A stretch of 64,000 nt of DNA from Erythrobacteraceae bacterium. GTDB taxonomy: Bacteria; Pseudomonadota; Alphaproteobacteria; Sphingomonadales; Sphingomonadaceae. The notes beneath the pieces are model-generated. The model was not told where the DNA came from and ran no database searches. It worked only from the letters and a program-made list of their open reading frames with translations. Position numbers and translations under genes: made by a program. Below, piece after piece: positions 1-7,313 of the stretch (position 1 is its first letter; every line of letters begins with the position of its first letter). The stretch lies in the NCBI GenBank assembly GCA_024642525.1, contig JAHEAX010000007.1, positions 1 through 64,000 of the forward strand, in the 5' to 3' direction.

Positions 1-105
1 GCAGGATTGCAGCCTGACAACAATGGCTGGCTGCGTACGGACCCATCCATGCTGCCCGATGCCGGCGGGCTTGACGGGTTCTTCATCGGGCGCTGGGTCA
101 AGTAG
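1..105 (+). CDS. rsmB: RsmB-type 16S rRNA (cytosine-C5) methyltransferase, C-terminal fragment
   Basis: Only the last 34 codons are inside the window; the reading frame is open from base 1 to a TAG stop. The peptide ends LRTDPSMLPDAGGLDGFFIGRW-VK in two adjoining pieces, a tail typical of the RsmB/Sun family, in which the final strand carries GG-DGFF-AR-W. The family methylates C5 of a cytosine in 16S rRNA using S-adenosylmethionine. The catalytic cysteines and the SAM motif lie outside the window, so the call rests on the tail alone. Too short for the ORF track. Confidence 0.7.
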   Translation, partial: AGLQPDNNGWLRTDPSMLPDAGGLDGFFIGRWVK

Positions 106-122
106 GGCTGCCCGGACAAGCC

Positions 123-137
123 CGTTAGCGGACAGTC
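123..137 (+). repeat. Intergenic repeat copy 1 (CGTTAGCGGACAGTC)
   Basis: A 15-base sequence found again with one mismatch at 761-775, so that the two copies flank the VOC gene. This copy also forms an imperfect dyad with CCGCTA just downstream. It may be a dispersed intergenic repeat of the genome; two copies in one window cannot prove that. Confidence 0.45.
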
Positions 138-254
138 AGGTCTAACCGCTATTAATCTATGGCTCAAAATTCTTCTATTGGGTGGAAAGCGCACATTCGC
201 GGGATCGCATGATCGAGGTCCGCCAGGTTTAGAAGCAGACCCGTGCCGGACGGA

Positions 255-653
255 TCAGGCAGGAAAATGAATTCCGCAAAGTTTGTTGCCGTCGGGATCA
301 CGAAAATAGGCCAGCTCGATGGTGCCCATGGAGGCAGTTTCGCGCGGTCCGGGCGGAGCTTCGATCGAGGTTCCGCCTGCGGCAACGGCGGTATCGTGAA
401 GCTGCTTCACCTGCTCGGGCGAGTCGCAGGAAAAGGCGACTGTGCTGCCGTTGGCGACGCTTGCCGGTTCGTCGTTGATCGGCTGGCTGACGATGAAGTT
501 GGTTCCGTTGCCATTATTGTAGATCAGACGGGTCTGGCCGCTGTCGGCGATGTTCCGCGTCCCTTCCCCTGCACCCAAGGCGCCGAGCACCGTGTCGTAG
601 AAGCGCTTGGATCGTTCAATGTCGTTCGATCCGACCATGGTGTGAAAAAGCAC
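255..653 (-). CDS. VOC family (glyoxalase/bleomycin-resistance fold) protein
   Basis: A small single-domain protein of the vicinal oxygen chelate superfamily, about 132 residues. It starts with LFHTMVGSNDIERSKRFYD and ends DPDGNKLCGIHF, the two halves of the beta-alpha-beta-beta-beta repeat. Members are metal-dependent lyases, isomerases or binding proteins; the substrate cannot be read from the sequence. I chose the GTG at 653 because AGGAG lies 7 bases upstream and because LFHTM is the usual first strand; the longer ORF in the track adds residues unlike the family. It stands alone between related intergenic repeats at 123-137 and 746-775. Confidence 0.8.
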   Translation of the reverse strand: MLFHTMVGSNDIERSKRFYDTVLGALGAGEGTRNIADSGQTRLIYNNGNGTNFIVSQPINDEPASVANGSTVAFSCDSPEQVKQLHDTAVAAGGTSIEAPPGPRETASMGTIELAYFRDPDGNKLCGIHFPA

Positions 654-745
654 GCATACTCTCCTGAAGGCTGATCGACTTCCGATCGCCATTAGCGGTA
701 TCACCTAACAGGCACGTAACGCGCAGTCACCCCCGGCCCTCGGAA

Positions 746-775
746 TGTCCGCTATCGGGTCGTTAGCCGACAGTC
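746..775 (+). repeat. Intergenic repeat copy 2 with imperfect hairpin
   Basis: TGTCCGCTA and TAGCCGACA form a 9-base inverted repeat with one mismatch around a 9-base loop (746-772). Its right arm, CGTTAGCCGACAGTC at 761-775, is the near copy of 123-137. The arrangement resembles a short palindromic intergenic repeat rather than an operator. Confidence 0.45.
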
Positions 776-838
776 CGCCTTTATCTCAGCCATTGGAGCA
801 GCGGGCTGTCTGATTGCCCCCTCACGCCCGGATTCGAT

Positions 839-1381
839 TCACGCTCCCTGCTTCACCTTGTTCTGGAAGCTTTTACGCAGTTTCAGCAGCTTGGGAGGGA
901 TGGTCGCCATGCAATAGGGATTGCGCTGGCCTTCGCCGTCCCAATATTCCTGGTGGTAATCTTCTGCCGGATACCAGGTGGTCGCCTCCTCAATCGTGGT
1001 GACGACCTTGCCATTATGGCTTTCATTGGCGCGCTCGATTGCGGCCTCCGCTTCGGCGCGCTGCGTATCGTCCAGCGGGAAGATGGCCGAACGATATTGT
1101 GTGCCGACATCATTGCCCTGCCTGTTCAGCTGCGTCGGATCATGCGTGCCGAGAAACACATCCAGCATTTCGGCATAGGAAATCACTTCGGGGTCATACG
1201 TCACGCGGATGCCTTCGGCGTGGCCCGTCGCGCCTGAACAAACTTCCTTGTAGGTCGGGTTAGGAGTTGTGCCGCCGATATAGCCGCTTTCCACTTCGCT
1301 CACCCCGATCACATCACGAAAGACGGCTTCTGTGCACCAGAAGCACCCACCTGCGATGATGGCCTGTTCCATGTGTGACAT
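839..1381 (-). CDS. msrA: Peptide-methionine (S)-S-oxide reductase MsrA
   Basis: Reduces methionine-S-sulfoxide in oxidised proteins and free methionine, recycled by thioredoxin. The catalytic motif GCFWCTE is at residues 12-18 with Cys13 as nucleophile, followed by the family stretch GVSEVESGYIGG and TYKEVCSGATGHAEG. It is 180 residues long, normal for the short form, and ends in a basic tail. The ATG at 1381 has AAGGAAA about 8 bases upstream. It diverges from the exported methyltransferase at 1556; the 174 bases between them must hold both promoters, but I could not pick out clear -35 and -10 boxes there. Confidence 0.95.
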   Translation of the reverse strand: MSHMEQAIIAGGCFWCTEAVFRDVIGVSEVESGYIGGTTPNPTYKEVCSGATGHAEGIRVTYDPEVISYAEMLDVFLGTHDPTQLNRQGNDVGTQYRSAIFPLDDTQRAEAEAAIERANESHNGKVVTTIEEATTWYPAEDYHQEYWDGEGQRNPYCMATIPPKLLKLRKSFQNKVKQGA

Positions 1382-1555
1382 AAATGCGCTTTCCTTTTTG
1401 CAAGGTCATAGGGTCGTATTGCGATTGGCTCGTGGTGGCAGATAGGAACGCTGCGGGCACTTGTCATCGGTTCATCTTGCATCTGTGGCTTGTCTTCGCA
1501 TTTTCCAGCCTTACTGTGCGCATTACACGATATTCATATGTTTCGGAGAGAGTTA

Positions 1556-2374
1556 ATGCGTTCAATTCTTGCAGCGACCGCTGCGCTTGCCGCACTTGCC
1601 ATGGCCGCGCCTGCTGTTGCAGACCACCACATGGAAAACACTGCGATGAAGACGGCGCTGGCTGCTTCCCTGCGCGCCGATGATGCCGTGCGCGACCAGT
1701 ATCGCCACCCTGCCGAAACGCTGGAATTCTTCCAGGTGAAGCCGGGCATGACCGTGGTTGACGTGGTGCCCGGCTCTGGCTGGTACACCCGCGTCCTTGC
1801 CCCTTATCTTGGCAAGGATGGTAAATATATCGGCCTCAACCCTGATGTCGCGCACAGCAATTCTACGCGCACCGCGGAAAACTGGGCGGGTCTTGCCAAG
1901 TCATTCCCGAACGATCTGGCGGGCTGGGGCCTTGCTGGCACCAATGCAGTCGGCCTCAACAGCGACGAAGTGACAGAGGCGATGCATGGCACCGTCGACC
2001 GCGTGCTCATCTTCCGCGAAATGCACAATCTGCACCGCTTCGGCTTCCTCCATTATGAACTGGCGACCATGCACAATCTGCTGAAGGATGACGGAATGCT
2101 CGGCATTGTGCAGCACCGCGCAAAGGCGTGGGCACCTGCATCCTATACCGATGGCAGCCGCGGCTATCTGCGGCAGAAAGATGTGATCGGGCTGGTCGAG
2201 GCCCATGGTTTTGAACTGGTCGGCACCAGTGAAATCAATGCCAATGCGAAAGACCCGGCTGACCACCCGCGCGGTGTCTGGGAAATGCCGCCAAGCTGGG
2301 GTTCAAAGCGTCCCGAGCTGAAGGATCTGGGCGAAAGCGACCGGATGACGCTGCTTTTCCGCAAGCGCAAATAA
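1556..2374 (+). CDS. Exported class I SAM-dependent methyltransferase-like protein
   Basis: 272 residues. The N-terminus is a clear Sec signal (MRSILAATAALAALAM then APAVADHH), with cleavage expected after AVA. The mature part carries a SAM-binding glycine loop, VVDVVPGSGWYTRVLAPYLG, and a typical Rossmann methyltransferase pattern. The start at 1556 is preceded by GGAGAGAGTTA; the track start at 1490 would put 22 unrelated residues before the signal peptide. A methyltransferase with a signal peptide is odd because SAM is not expected in the periplasm, yet such proteins recur in sphingomonads (my recollection of the family). Substrate unknown. Confidence 0.8.
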   Translation: MRSILAATAALAALAMAAPAVADHHMENTAMKTALAASLRADDAVRDQYRHPAETLEFFQVKPGMTVVDVVPGSGWYTRVLAPYLGKDGKYIGLNPDVAHSNSTRTAENWAGLAKSFPNDLAGWGLAGTNAVGLNSDEVTEAMHGTVDRVLIFREMHNLHRFGFLHYELATMHNLLKDDGMLGIVQHRAKAWAPASYTDGSRGYLRQKDVIGLVEAHGFELVGTSEINANAKDPADHPRGVWEMPPSWGSKRPELKDLGESDRMTLLFRKRK

Positions 2375-2390
2375 ACTGAAGGATGGTGCA

Positions 2391-2428
2391 AACGGCTGCG
2401 CGGCGCAGTTCGCCGCTGCGCAGCCGTT
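2391..2428 (+). terminator. GC-rich hairpin between methyltransferase and aguB
   Basis: AACGGCTGCGCGGCG pairs with CGCTGCGCAGCCGTT with one mismatch around an 8-base loop. No uninterrupted T-run follows, so it may be a weak terminator or simply a stable hairpin at the 3-prime end of the upstream mRNA. Confidence 0.4.
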
Positions 2429-2469
2429 CCCTTGTGGACTTCACAATCGTCCGCAAATAAACGGGCGGT

Positions 2470-3333
2470 ATGACCAAACTGACTGTCGCCGCCCTCCAGC
2501 TTGCCCTCGGCTCTGACGATGAAGCAAGCAACATTGCTGCTGTTTGCGCGCTGGTAGAAGATGCTGCCGCCAGTGGCGCGCAGGTTATCCTACCGCCCGA
2601 ACTGTTTTCCGGCCCCTATTTCTGCCGTGAAGAGGATGAGGCGCTGTTTGCGCTGGCGCGTCCGACCAGTCAGCATCCTTCGGTGCAGGCAATGCAGCAT
2701 CTTGCAGCGAAGCTGAAAGTGGCGATACCGACCAGTTTCTTCGAACGGGACGGTCACCACTATTACAACACGCTGGCGATGATCGGGCCGGATGGCGAAA
2801 TCATCGGCACCTATCGCAAAAGCCATATTCCTGATGGACCGGGCTACGAGGAAAAATACTATTTTCGGCCCGGCAATGACGGTTTCAAGGTGTGGGATGT
2901 CTTCGGCGCGCGCATCGGCGTGGGTATCTGCTGGGATCAATGGTATCCTGAATGCGCCCGCGTGATGGCGCTGATGGGCGCAGAAGTTCTGCTCTACCCC
3001 ACCGCCATCGGTTCTGAACCTTATGATGTGGATCTCGATACCAGCCGGATGTGGCGGCGCGCCATGCTGGGCCATTCGGTGTCCAATTGCATGCCGGTCA
3101 TTGCTGCCAACCGGATTGGCCACGAAGGGCCGGCAGATCGCGCGCAGAGCTTTTACGGCCACAGCTTCATCAGCGACGAATGGGGCGATTACCTTGCTGA
3201 ATTCGGGGCCCTTGAAACAGGCGTGCTGACCGCCACTCTCGATCTGGCGCAGGCGGCCAGGCACCGCGCAGGGATGGGCTTCTTCCGTGATCGCCGCCCG
3301 CAGCTTTACGGACGTATTTGCGAGGATATCTGA
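2470..3333 (+). CDS. aguB: N-carbamoylputrescine amidase (nitrilase superfamily)
   Basis: Hydrolyses N-carbamoylputrescine to putrescine, CO2 and ammonia in the agmatine route. The Glu-Lys-Cys triad of the carbon-nitrogen hydrolase fold is visible: Glu44 in PPELF, Lys117 in YRKSHIPDGPG and Cys154 in GICWDQWYPE. The YRKSHIPDGPGYEEKYYF block is the signature of the AguB branch. It has 287 residues, the usual length. Agmatine deiminase (aguA) is not in the window. The last codons overlap the start of folK by 16 bases, so the two are probably translationally coupled. Confidence 0.92.
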   Translation: MTKLTVAALQLALGSDDEASNIAAVCALVEDAAASGAQVILPPELFSGPYFCREEDEALFALARPTSQHPSVQAMQHLAAKLKVAIPTSFFERDGHHYYNTLAMIGPDGEIIGTYRKSHIPDGPGYEEKYYFRPGNDGFKVWDVFGARIGVGICWDQWYPECARVMALMGAEVLLYPTAIGSEPYDVDLDTSRMWRRAMLGHSVSNCMPVIAANRIGHEGPADRAQSFYGHSFISDEWGDYLAEFGALETGVLTATLDLAQAARHRAGMGFFRDRRPQLYGRICEDI

Positions 3334-3824
3334 TCCACCAATACCTCATCGCGCTTGGCTCCAACGTTCGCCATCCAGCCATTGGCAGCCCGCCCAAGGT
3401 GCTTGCCGCGGCACTGGACCGGCTCGCTGATGAAGGTATCGAAGTGCTGGCCGCGTCGCCTGTCATGCACAGCGCGCCTGTCGGTCCGTCGATGCGCCAA
3501 TATGCCAATGGTGCCGCCATCATTGCCACCAGCAGTGACCCTGAAGGTCTGTTGGAGACTCTAAAATCCGTCGAACGTGAATTTGGCCGCAGGGCGCGCG
3601 GGCAGCGCTGGCGGGCCCGTGTGCTTGATCTGGATATAATCCTGTGGACAGGCGGCTGCTTTCACAGCGATTCTCTCATAATCCCGCATCCTGCCATGCA
3701 GGAAAGGGACTTTGTGCTGGCCCCGGCAGCCGCGATTTCCCCCGATTGGCGCGACCCGATTACAAGACTTTCCATAAAGCAGCTTCATGGGCGCTTGACC
3801 CGCCCGCGCGCCGCCCCTAGGTGA
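3318..3824 (+). CDS. folK: 2-amino-4-hydroxy-6-hydroxymethyldihydropteridine pyrophosphokinase
   Basis: Transfers pyrophosphate from ATP to 6-hydroxymethyl-dihydropterin in folate synthesis. Visible motifs are the N-terminal ALGSN, the central RGQRWRARVLDLDIILW (family RW-R-LDLDIL) and IPHPAMQERDFVLAPAAAI near the C-terminus. The TTG at 3318 lies inside aguB; there is no ATG before ALGSN, and CTG at 3330 is the other option. The protein is 168 residues or slightly shorter, which fits HPPK. A tRNA-Lys gene begins 13 bases after the stop. Confidence 0.9.
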   Translation: MRGYLIHQYLIALGSNVRHPAIGSPPKVLAAALDRLADEGIEVLAASPVMHSAPVGPSMRQYANGAAIIATSSDPEGLLETLKSVEREFGRRARGQRWRARVLDLDIILWTGGCFHSDSLIIPHPAMQERDFVLAPAAAISPDWRDPITRLSIKQLHGRLTRPRAAPR

Positions 3825-3837
3825 GCCGCCGGTGGTC

Positions 3838-3913
3838 GGGCCCTTAGCTCAGTCGGTAGAGCAACTGACTTTTAATCAGTAGGTCGCTGGTTCGAACCCA
3901 GCAGGGCTCACCA
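3838..3913 (+). tRNA. tRNA-Lys (anticodon TTT)
   Basis: A complete 76-base cloverleaf with an encoded CCA. The acceptor stem GGGCCCT pairs with AGGGCTC with one G-U pair. The D-arm is TAGCTCAGTCGGTAGAGCA, the anticodon stem-loop is CTGACTTTTAATCAG and the T-arm is CTGGTTCGAACCCAG. The anticodon TTT reads lysine codons. Confidence 0.97.
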
Positions 3914-3995
3914 CCATTTTCCTGTCACCGACACTGCCGATGGACCGGCCCCTTCGGGCGGGGCGCAGCCCCCGTGCGCTGTGAAGAGTAGCGGC

Positions 3996-4661
3996 TTAGA
4001 GCGGCTTGGTGTCGAGCTTCTTGGCCCAGCCGACGAACAAGGTGATGAGCACGGGCACCAGCAGGAAGCTCAGCACCACCTTGGCCAGCATCTGGCCGAT
4101 CAGAAGCGGTCCAATCGGAAATTCGCCATAAAAGGCGAGGGTCACGAAGATGAGCGTGTCGATTGCCTGGCTGAGCGCAGAAGCAACTGCCCCGCGCAGC
4201 ATCAGCCCCATGCTGCCCGTTCCATCGGATTTGCCGCGCAGGCGTTCGAAAATCCAGATATTGAGCAGCAGCGATACACCATAGGCGACAGGGCCCGCAG
4301 CCATGATTCGCGGTGTCTGCGACAGCACCTGTTTGAATGCGGCGATATTTTCCGGCGGCATGTTGGCCGAAGGTGGAAGCATCAGCACCAGCAAGACGAG
4401 CAATGCGGACCCTGCAAGCGGCAGGAAGCCCCAGAAAACCAGCCTGTTCGCAATCGCCTGGCCATGCAGCTGCGCCACCGTGCTCGACAGGACGACCAGC
4501 ATCAGAAAGGCAAAGATACCGGCTTCAACGGCAAGCGGCCCCAGAGCCACCTGTTTGAAGCCCAATACGCCCGCGATGACCGTCATCCCGCCATATATCA
4601 GCGCGAAGACGAACAGGGAGCGGGGGATGGCGGGGTGTTTCGCGTGATCTTGGTCGTTCAT
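3996..4661 (-). CDS. yhhQ: Queuosine precursor transporter (VUT family, YhhQ-like)
   Basis: Predicted inner-membrane importer of queuine or preQ0-type precursors for queuosine tRNA modification. It has 221 residues and about six hydrophobic segments, with the family patterns SQAIDTLIFVTLAF and GQMLAKVVLSFLLVPV in the second half. The ATG at 4661 is the first in frame; the upstream ribosome site is not obvious. No queuosine biosynthesis gene lies next to it. The VUT family call is sound; the exact ligand is inferred from the family. Confidence 0.82.
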   Translation of the reverse strand: MNDQDHAKHPAIPRSLFVFALIYGGMTVIAGVLGFKQVALGPLAVEAGIFAFLMLVVLSSTVAQLHGQAIANRLVFWGFLPLAGSALLVLLVLMLPPSANMPPENIAAFKQVLSQTPRIMAAGPVAYGVSLLLNIWIFERLRGKSDGTGSMGLMLRGAVASALSQAIDTLIFVTLAFYGEFPIGPLLIGQMLAKVVLSFLLVPVLITLFVGWAKKLDTKPL

Positions 4662-4789
4662 CGCGCTGTGCCTATTATCTCGCGCAGGAAAAGGGAAGCT
4701 GTCTGTTGGCAGGGGCAGGCGAATATCGCTGCTGGTGATGCATTTGACATGTATGTTTGACCTTAGCCGCGCAAAAGGCGAAGAGCGTG

Positions 4790-4810
4790 TTCGAAATTTG
4801 CTCTTTCGAA
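4790..4810. promoter_or_regulatory. Inverted repeat upstream of the nucleoside transporter
   Basis: TTCGAAA and TTTCGAA form a perfect 7-base inverted repeat with a 7-base centre, ending 7 bases before the transporter start codon. It could be an operator or an mRNA hairpin masking the ribosome site. A TTGACA-like box lies at 4744-4749 without a convincing -10. Confidence 0.35.
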
Positions 4811-4817
4811 AGATCCT

Positions 4818-6131
4818 ATGCCCCCTATCCTCACCAGCCTGTTCGGCATTGCCGCAATCCTTCTGCTCGCATTCCTGCTATCGACCGGGAAACGGCGGAT
4901 AAAGCTGCGGATTGTCGGGGCCGCATTTGCCTTGCAGGTGCTGATGGCATTCCTGGTTCTGAGCACGCCTTGGGGCCGGGTGACCATCCGAACCATGTCG
5001 GACGGCGTGGCGGCGCTACTTTCTTATGCGCATGCAGGCACATCCTTCCTGTTCGGCGCGGAAAACCCGTTGGCCAACACTTTTGCGCTGGGCGCATTGC
5101 CGGTGATCGTCTTCTTCGCCGCGCTGGTATCCATCCTCTACCACCTCGGCATCATGCAGCGCGTGGTGCGCTGGGTGGGCGGTGCGATTGGTTGGGTGAC
5201 TGGCATCAGCAAGGTGGAATCGCTGGGCGCTGCGGCCAATATCTTTGTTGGCCAATCGGAAAGCCCGCTGGTGGTTCGCCCCTATCTGGCTGCACTTTCG
5301 CCATCGCGCCTGTTCACCTTGATGACAGTGGGCATGGCAGGCGTGGCAGGCACCATTCTGGCAGCCTATGCCGGCCTGCTCGGCCCTGATTACCTGCCTT
5401 ATCTCCTGGCGGCGGCCTTCATGTCGGCGCCAGGCGGTATCATGATGGCCAAGATCATCATGCCTGATGACGAAGACGAGCCTGCCACTGCCGATGGCGA
5501 TATTGCCCTGCCCAGCGCGCGGATCAGTTCCGAAGGTCCGGCAGCCCTCACCGAAGGCGGGAAGGCGCATGAAGTCGAAGTGGCCGAGACATTCGAGGAA
5601 GGCCAGAAGCCTGCCAACGTAATCGAAGCTGCCGCACAAGGCGCGCAGACAGGCGTGAAGCTGGCCGTGGCCGTGGGCGCCATGGTGCTGGCATTCGTGG
5701 CGCTGGTGGCGATGGCCAACGGCTTTCTTGGCGCAGCAGGCGGCCTGTTCGGCTATCCTGACCTTTCATTCCAGCAAGTGCTGGGCTGGGTTTTTGCACC
5801 CTTCATGTTCCTGCTTGGCGTGCCATGGCAGGAAGCAGGCGTTGCTGGCGGTCTGTTCGGCACCAAGGTGGTGCTGAACGAATTTGTGGCCTTCATCGAA
5901 CTCGGCCAGCTGACCTCTGAAGTCCTGAGCGACCGGAGCCGCGCCATTGTAACCTTCGCGCTGTGCGGCTTTGCCAATTTCAGTTCCATCGCCATCCAGA
6001 TGGCGGTTACCGGCGGCCTCGCGCCCAATCAGCGGCCTGTCATCGCGCGCCTCGGGCTGCGTGCCCTTGCTGCCGGTTCGCTTGCCAATCTGATGAGCGC
6101 CGCGCTAGCTGGCCTCTTTCTTCCCTACTGA
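4818..6131 (+). CDS. Concentrative nucleoside transporter (CNT/NupC family)
   Basis: Cation-coupled uptake of nucleosides across the inner membrane. The 437-residue protein has many hydrophobic helices and the CNT hallmarks: GAAANIFVGQSESPLVVRPYL (Nucleos_tra2 gate region), FMSAPGGIMMAKIIMPD, a charged cytoplasmic stretch of about residues 215-275, and the C-terminal FALCGFANFSSIAIQMAVTGGLAP. The oxygenase gene at 6140 follows after 8 bases, so they probably form an operon. An inverted repeat sits directly before the start codon. Confidence 0.9.
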   Translation: MPPILTSLFGIAAILLLAFLLSTGKRRIKLRIVGAAFALQVLMAFLVLSTPWGRVTIRTMSDGVAALLSYAHAGTSFLFGAENPLANTFALGALPVIVFFAALVSILYHLGIMQRVVRWVGGAIGWVTGISKVESLGAAANIFVGQSESPLVVRPYLAALSPSRLFTLMTVGMAGVAGTILAAYAGLLGPDYLPYLLAAAFMSAPGGIMMAKIIMPDDEDEPATADGDIALPSARISSEGPAALTEGGKAHEVEVAETFEEGQKPANVIEAAAQGAQTGVKLAVAVGAMVLAFVALVAMANGFLGAAGGLFGYPDLSFQQVLGWVFAPFMFLLGVPWQEAGVAGGLFGTKVVLNEFVAFIELGQLTSEVLSDRSRAIVTFALCGFANFSSIAIQMAVTGGLAPNQRPVIARLGLRALAAGSLANLMSAALAGLFLPY

Positions 6132-6139
6132 GAATCCAC

Positions 6140-7069
6140 ATGACCGATATTGCCTCTGTTTCCCTGTCCCGGCCGCTGGAAGACGTGGCTGACGAACTTG
6201 GCCGCAGTTTTTCCGAATTCGGCTTTGCCATTGTCCGCGATCACGGCATCCCGGCCGATCTCATCGCGCGGGCAGAAGACATGTCCAGGGCGTTCTTCGC
6301 CCTGCCAGACCAGGTGAAGCGCGAATACAAGATCGAAGGCGGCGGCGGCGCGCGCGGCTACACGCCGTTCGGCACGGAAAAAGCCAAGGATGCCAAGGTC
6401 CACGACCTGAAGGAATTCTGGCATGTGGGCCGCGACCTGCCCAAGGGCCACCCCCTGTCGGAATTCATGGCGCCCAACCTGTGGCCGTCGGAAGTGGAAG
6501 GCTTCAGGGAAACTTTTGAGGCACTTTATTCTGCTTTCGAAAAGGCTGGCGACACCATCCTGCGCGCCATCGCGCTGCATCTGGGTCTGGCAGAAGATTT
6601 CTTCGTTCCCACGGTGAAGGACGGCAATTCGGTGATGCGCCTGCTGCATTATCCACCGCTGGAAACCGAAGATGCCGAAGGTGCAATCCGCGCGGCGGCC
6701 CATGGCGACATCAACACCATCACCCTGCTGCTGGGTGCAGAAGAAGCCGGGCTGGAACTTCTGACCAAGCAGGGCGAATGGCTGCCCGTTTCGCCGCCTG
6801 AAGGCGCATTGGCTGTCAATATCGGCGATATGCTGGACCGGCTGACCAATGGAAAACTGCGGTCGACCACCCACCGCGTGGTGAACCCAATGGGCGAAGC
6901 GGCGCACCGATCGCGCTATTCCATGCCGTTTTTCCTGCATTTCCGGCCGGACTACATGATCGAGACCTTGCCGGGCTGCATCGACAGCGAATCGGGTGCC
7001 CTTCCGCCGGAGCCGATTTCGAGTCACGATTTCCTGATGCAGCGCCTGCGCGAGATAAATCTGGCCTGA
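6140..7069 (+). CDS. Isopenicillin N synthase-like 2OG-Fe(II) oxygenase
   Basis: 309-residue non-heme iron dioxygenase. The N-terminal DIOX_N-like region (SEFGFAIVRDHGIP) is followed by the double-stranded beta helix with metal ligands His and Asp in HGDINTITLLLG, the distal His in TTHRVVNP and the cosubstrate-binding Arg-x-Ser in RYSMPFFLHF. Family members oxidise small molecules with 2-oxoglutarate and oxygen; ethylene-forming and GA-oxidase-like enzymes belong here too. The start at 6140 is 8 bases after the transporter stop, which suggests that its substrate could be a nucleoside or derivative; that link is only contextual. Confidence 0.85.
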   Translation: MTDIASVSLSRPLEDVADELGRSFSEFGFAIVRDHGIPADLIARAEDMSRAFFALPDQVKREYKIEGGGGARGYTPFGTEKAKDAKVHDLKEFWHVGRDLPKGHPLSEFMAPNLWPSEVEGFRETFEALYSAFEKAGDTILRAIALHLGLAEDFFVPTVKDGNSVMRLLHYPPLETEDAEGAIRAAAHGDINTITLLLGAEEAGLELLTKQGEWLPVSPPEGALAVNIGDMLDRLTNGKLRSTTHRVVNPMGEAAHRSRYSMPFFLHFRPDYMIETLPGCIDSESGALPPEPISSHDFLMQRLREINLA

Positions 7070-7205
7070 ACAGGGCCATTATTTCTCGCATTTTTCCACT
7101 GCCGAACTTTGTCTGGCATTGTTGCATTGCAGCAACATGCCTGAAACCCGCAGAAATGCGCGGTTTTTGGGCCTGTTGAAAAGTCCGCCGCCAGATTCGC
7201 GTGGA

Positions 7206-7233
7206 TTGTCACAGTCCAGTAACAAAAGATACT
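7206..7233 (+). promoter_or_regulatory. Candidate sigma-70 promoter of the Oar-like receptor
   Basis: TTGTCA at 7206-7211 and GATACT at 7228-7233 are separated by 16 bases, about 80 bases before the receptor start. An inverted repeat TGTTGC-N6-GCAACA lies further upstream near 7117-7136 and might be an operator. Both were read by eye. Confidence 0.45.
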
Positions 7234-7313
7234 TTTTAGCGTCGTCCATCGCCCTTATCGGGGCCAAGTCATTCCTCACTATTTCCGCGAACGTCACGCA
7301 AGGGACTGCTCAA

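Noticed and set aside
1442-1475. EcfG-type promoter before the exported methyltransferase
   Set aside because: GGAAC is followed by CGGTT after 18 bases; both spacing and -10 deviate from GGAAC-N16/17-CGTT.
3914-3995. Terminator between tRNA-Lys and the VUT transporter
   Set aside because: GC-rich repeats (GCCCC/GGGGC) are present but there is no T-run on either strand.
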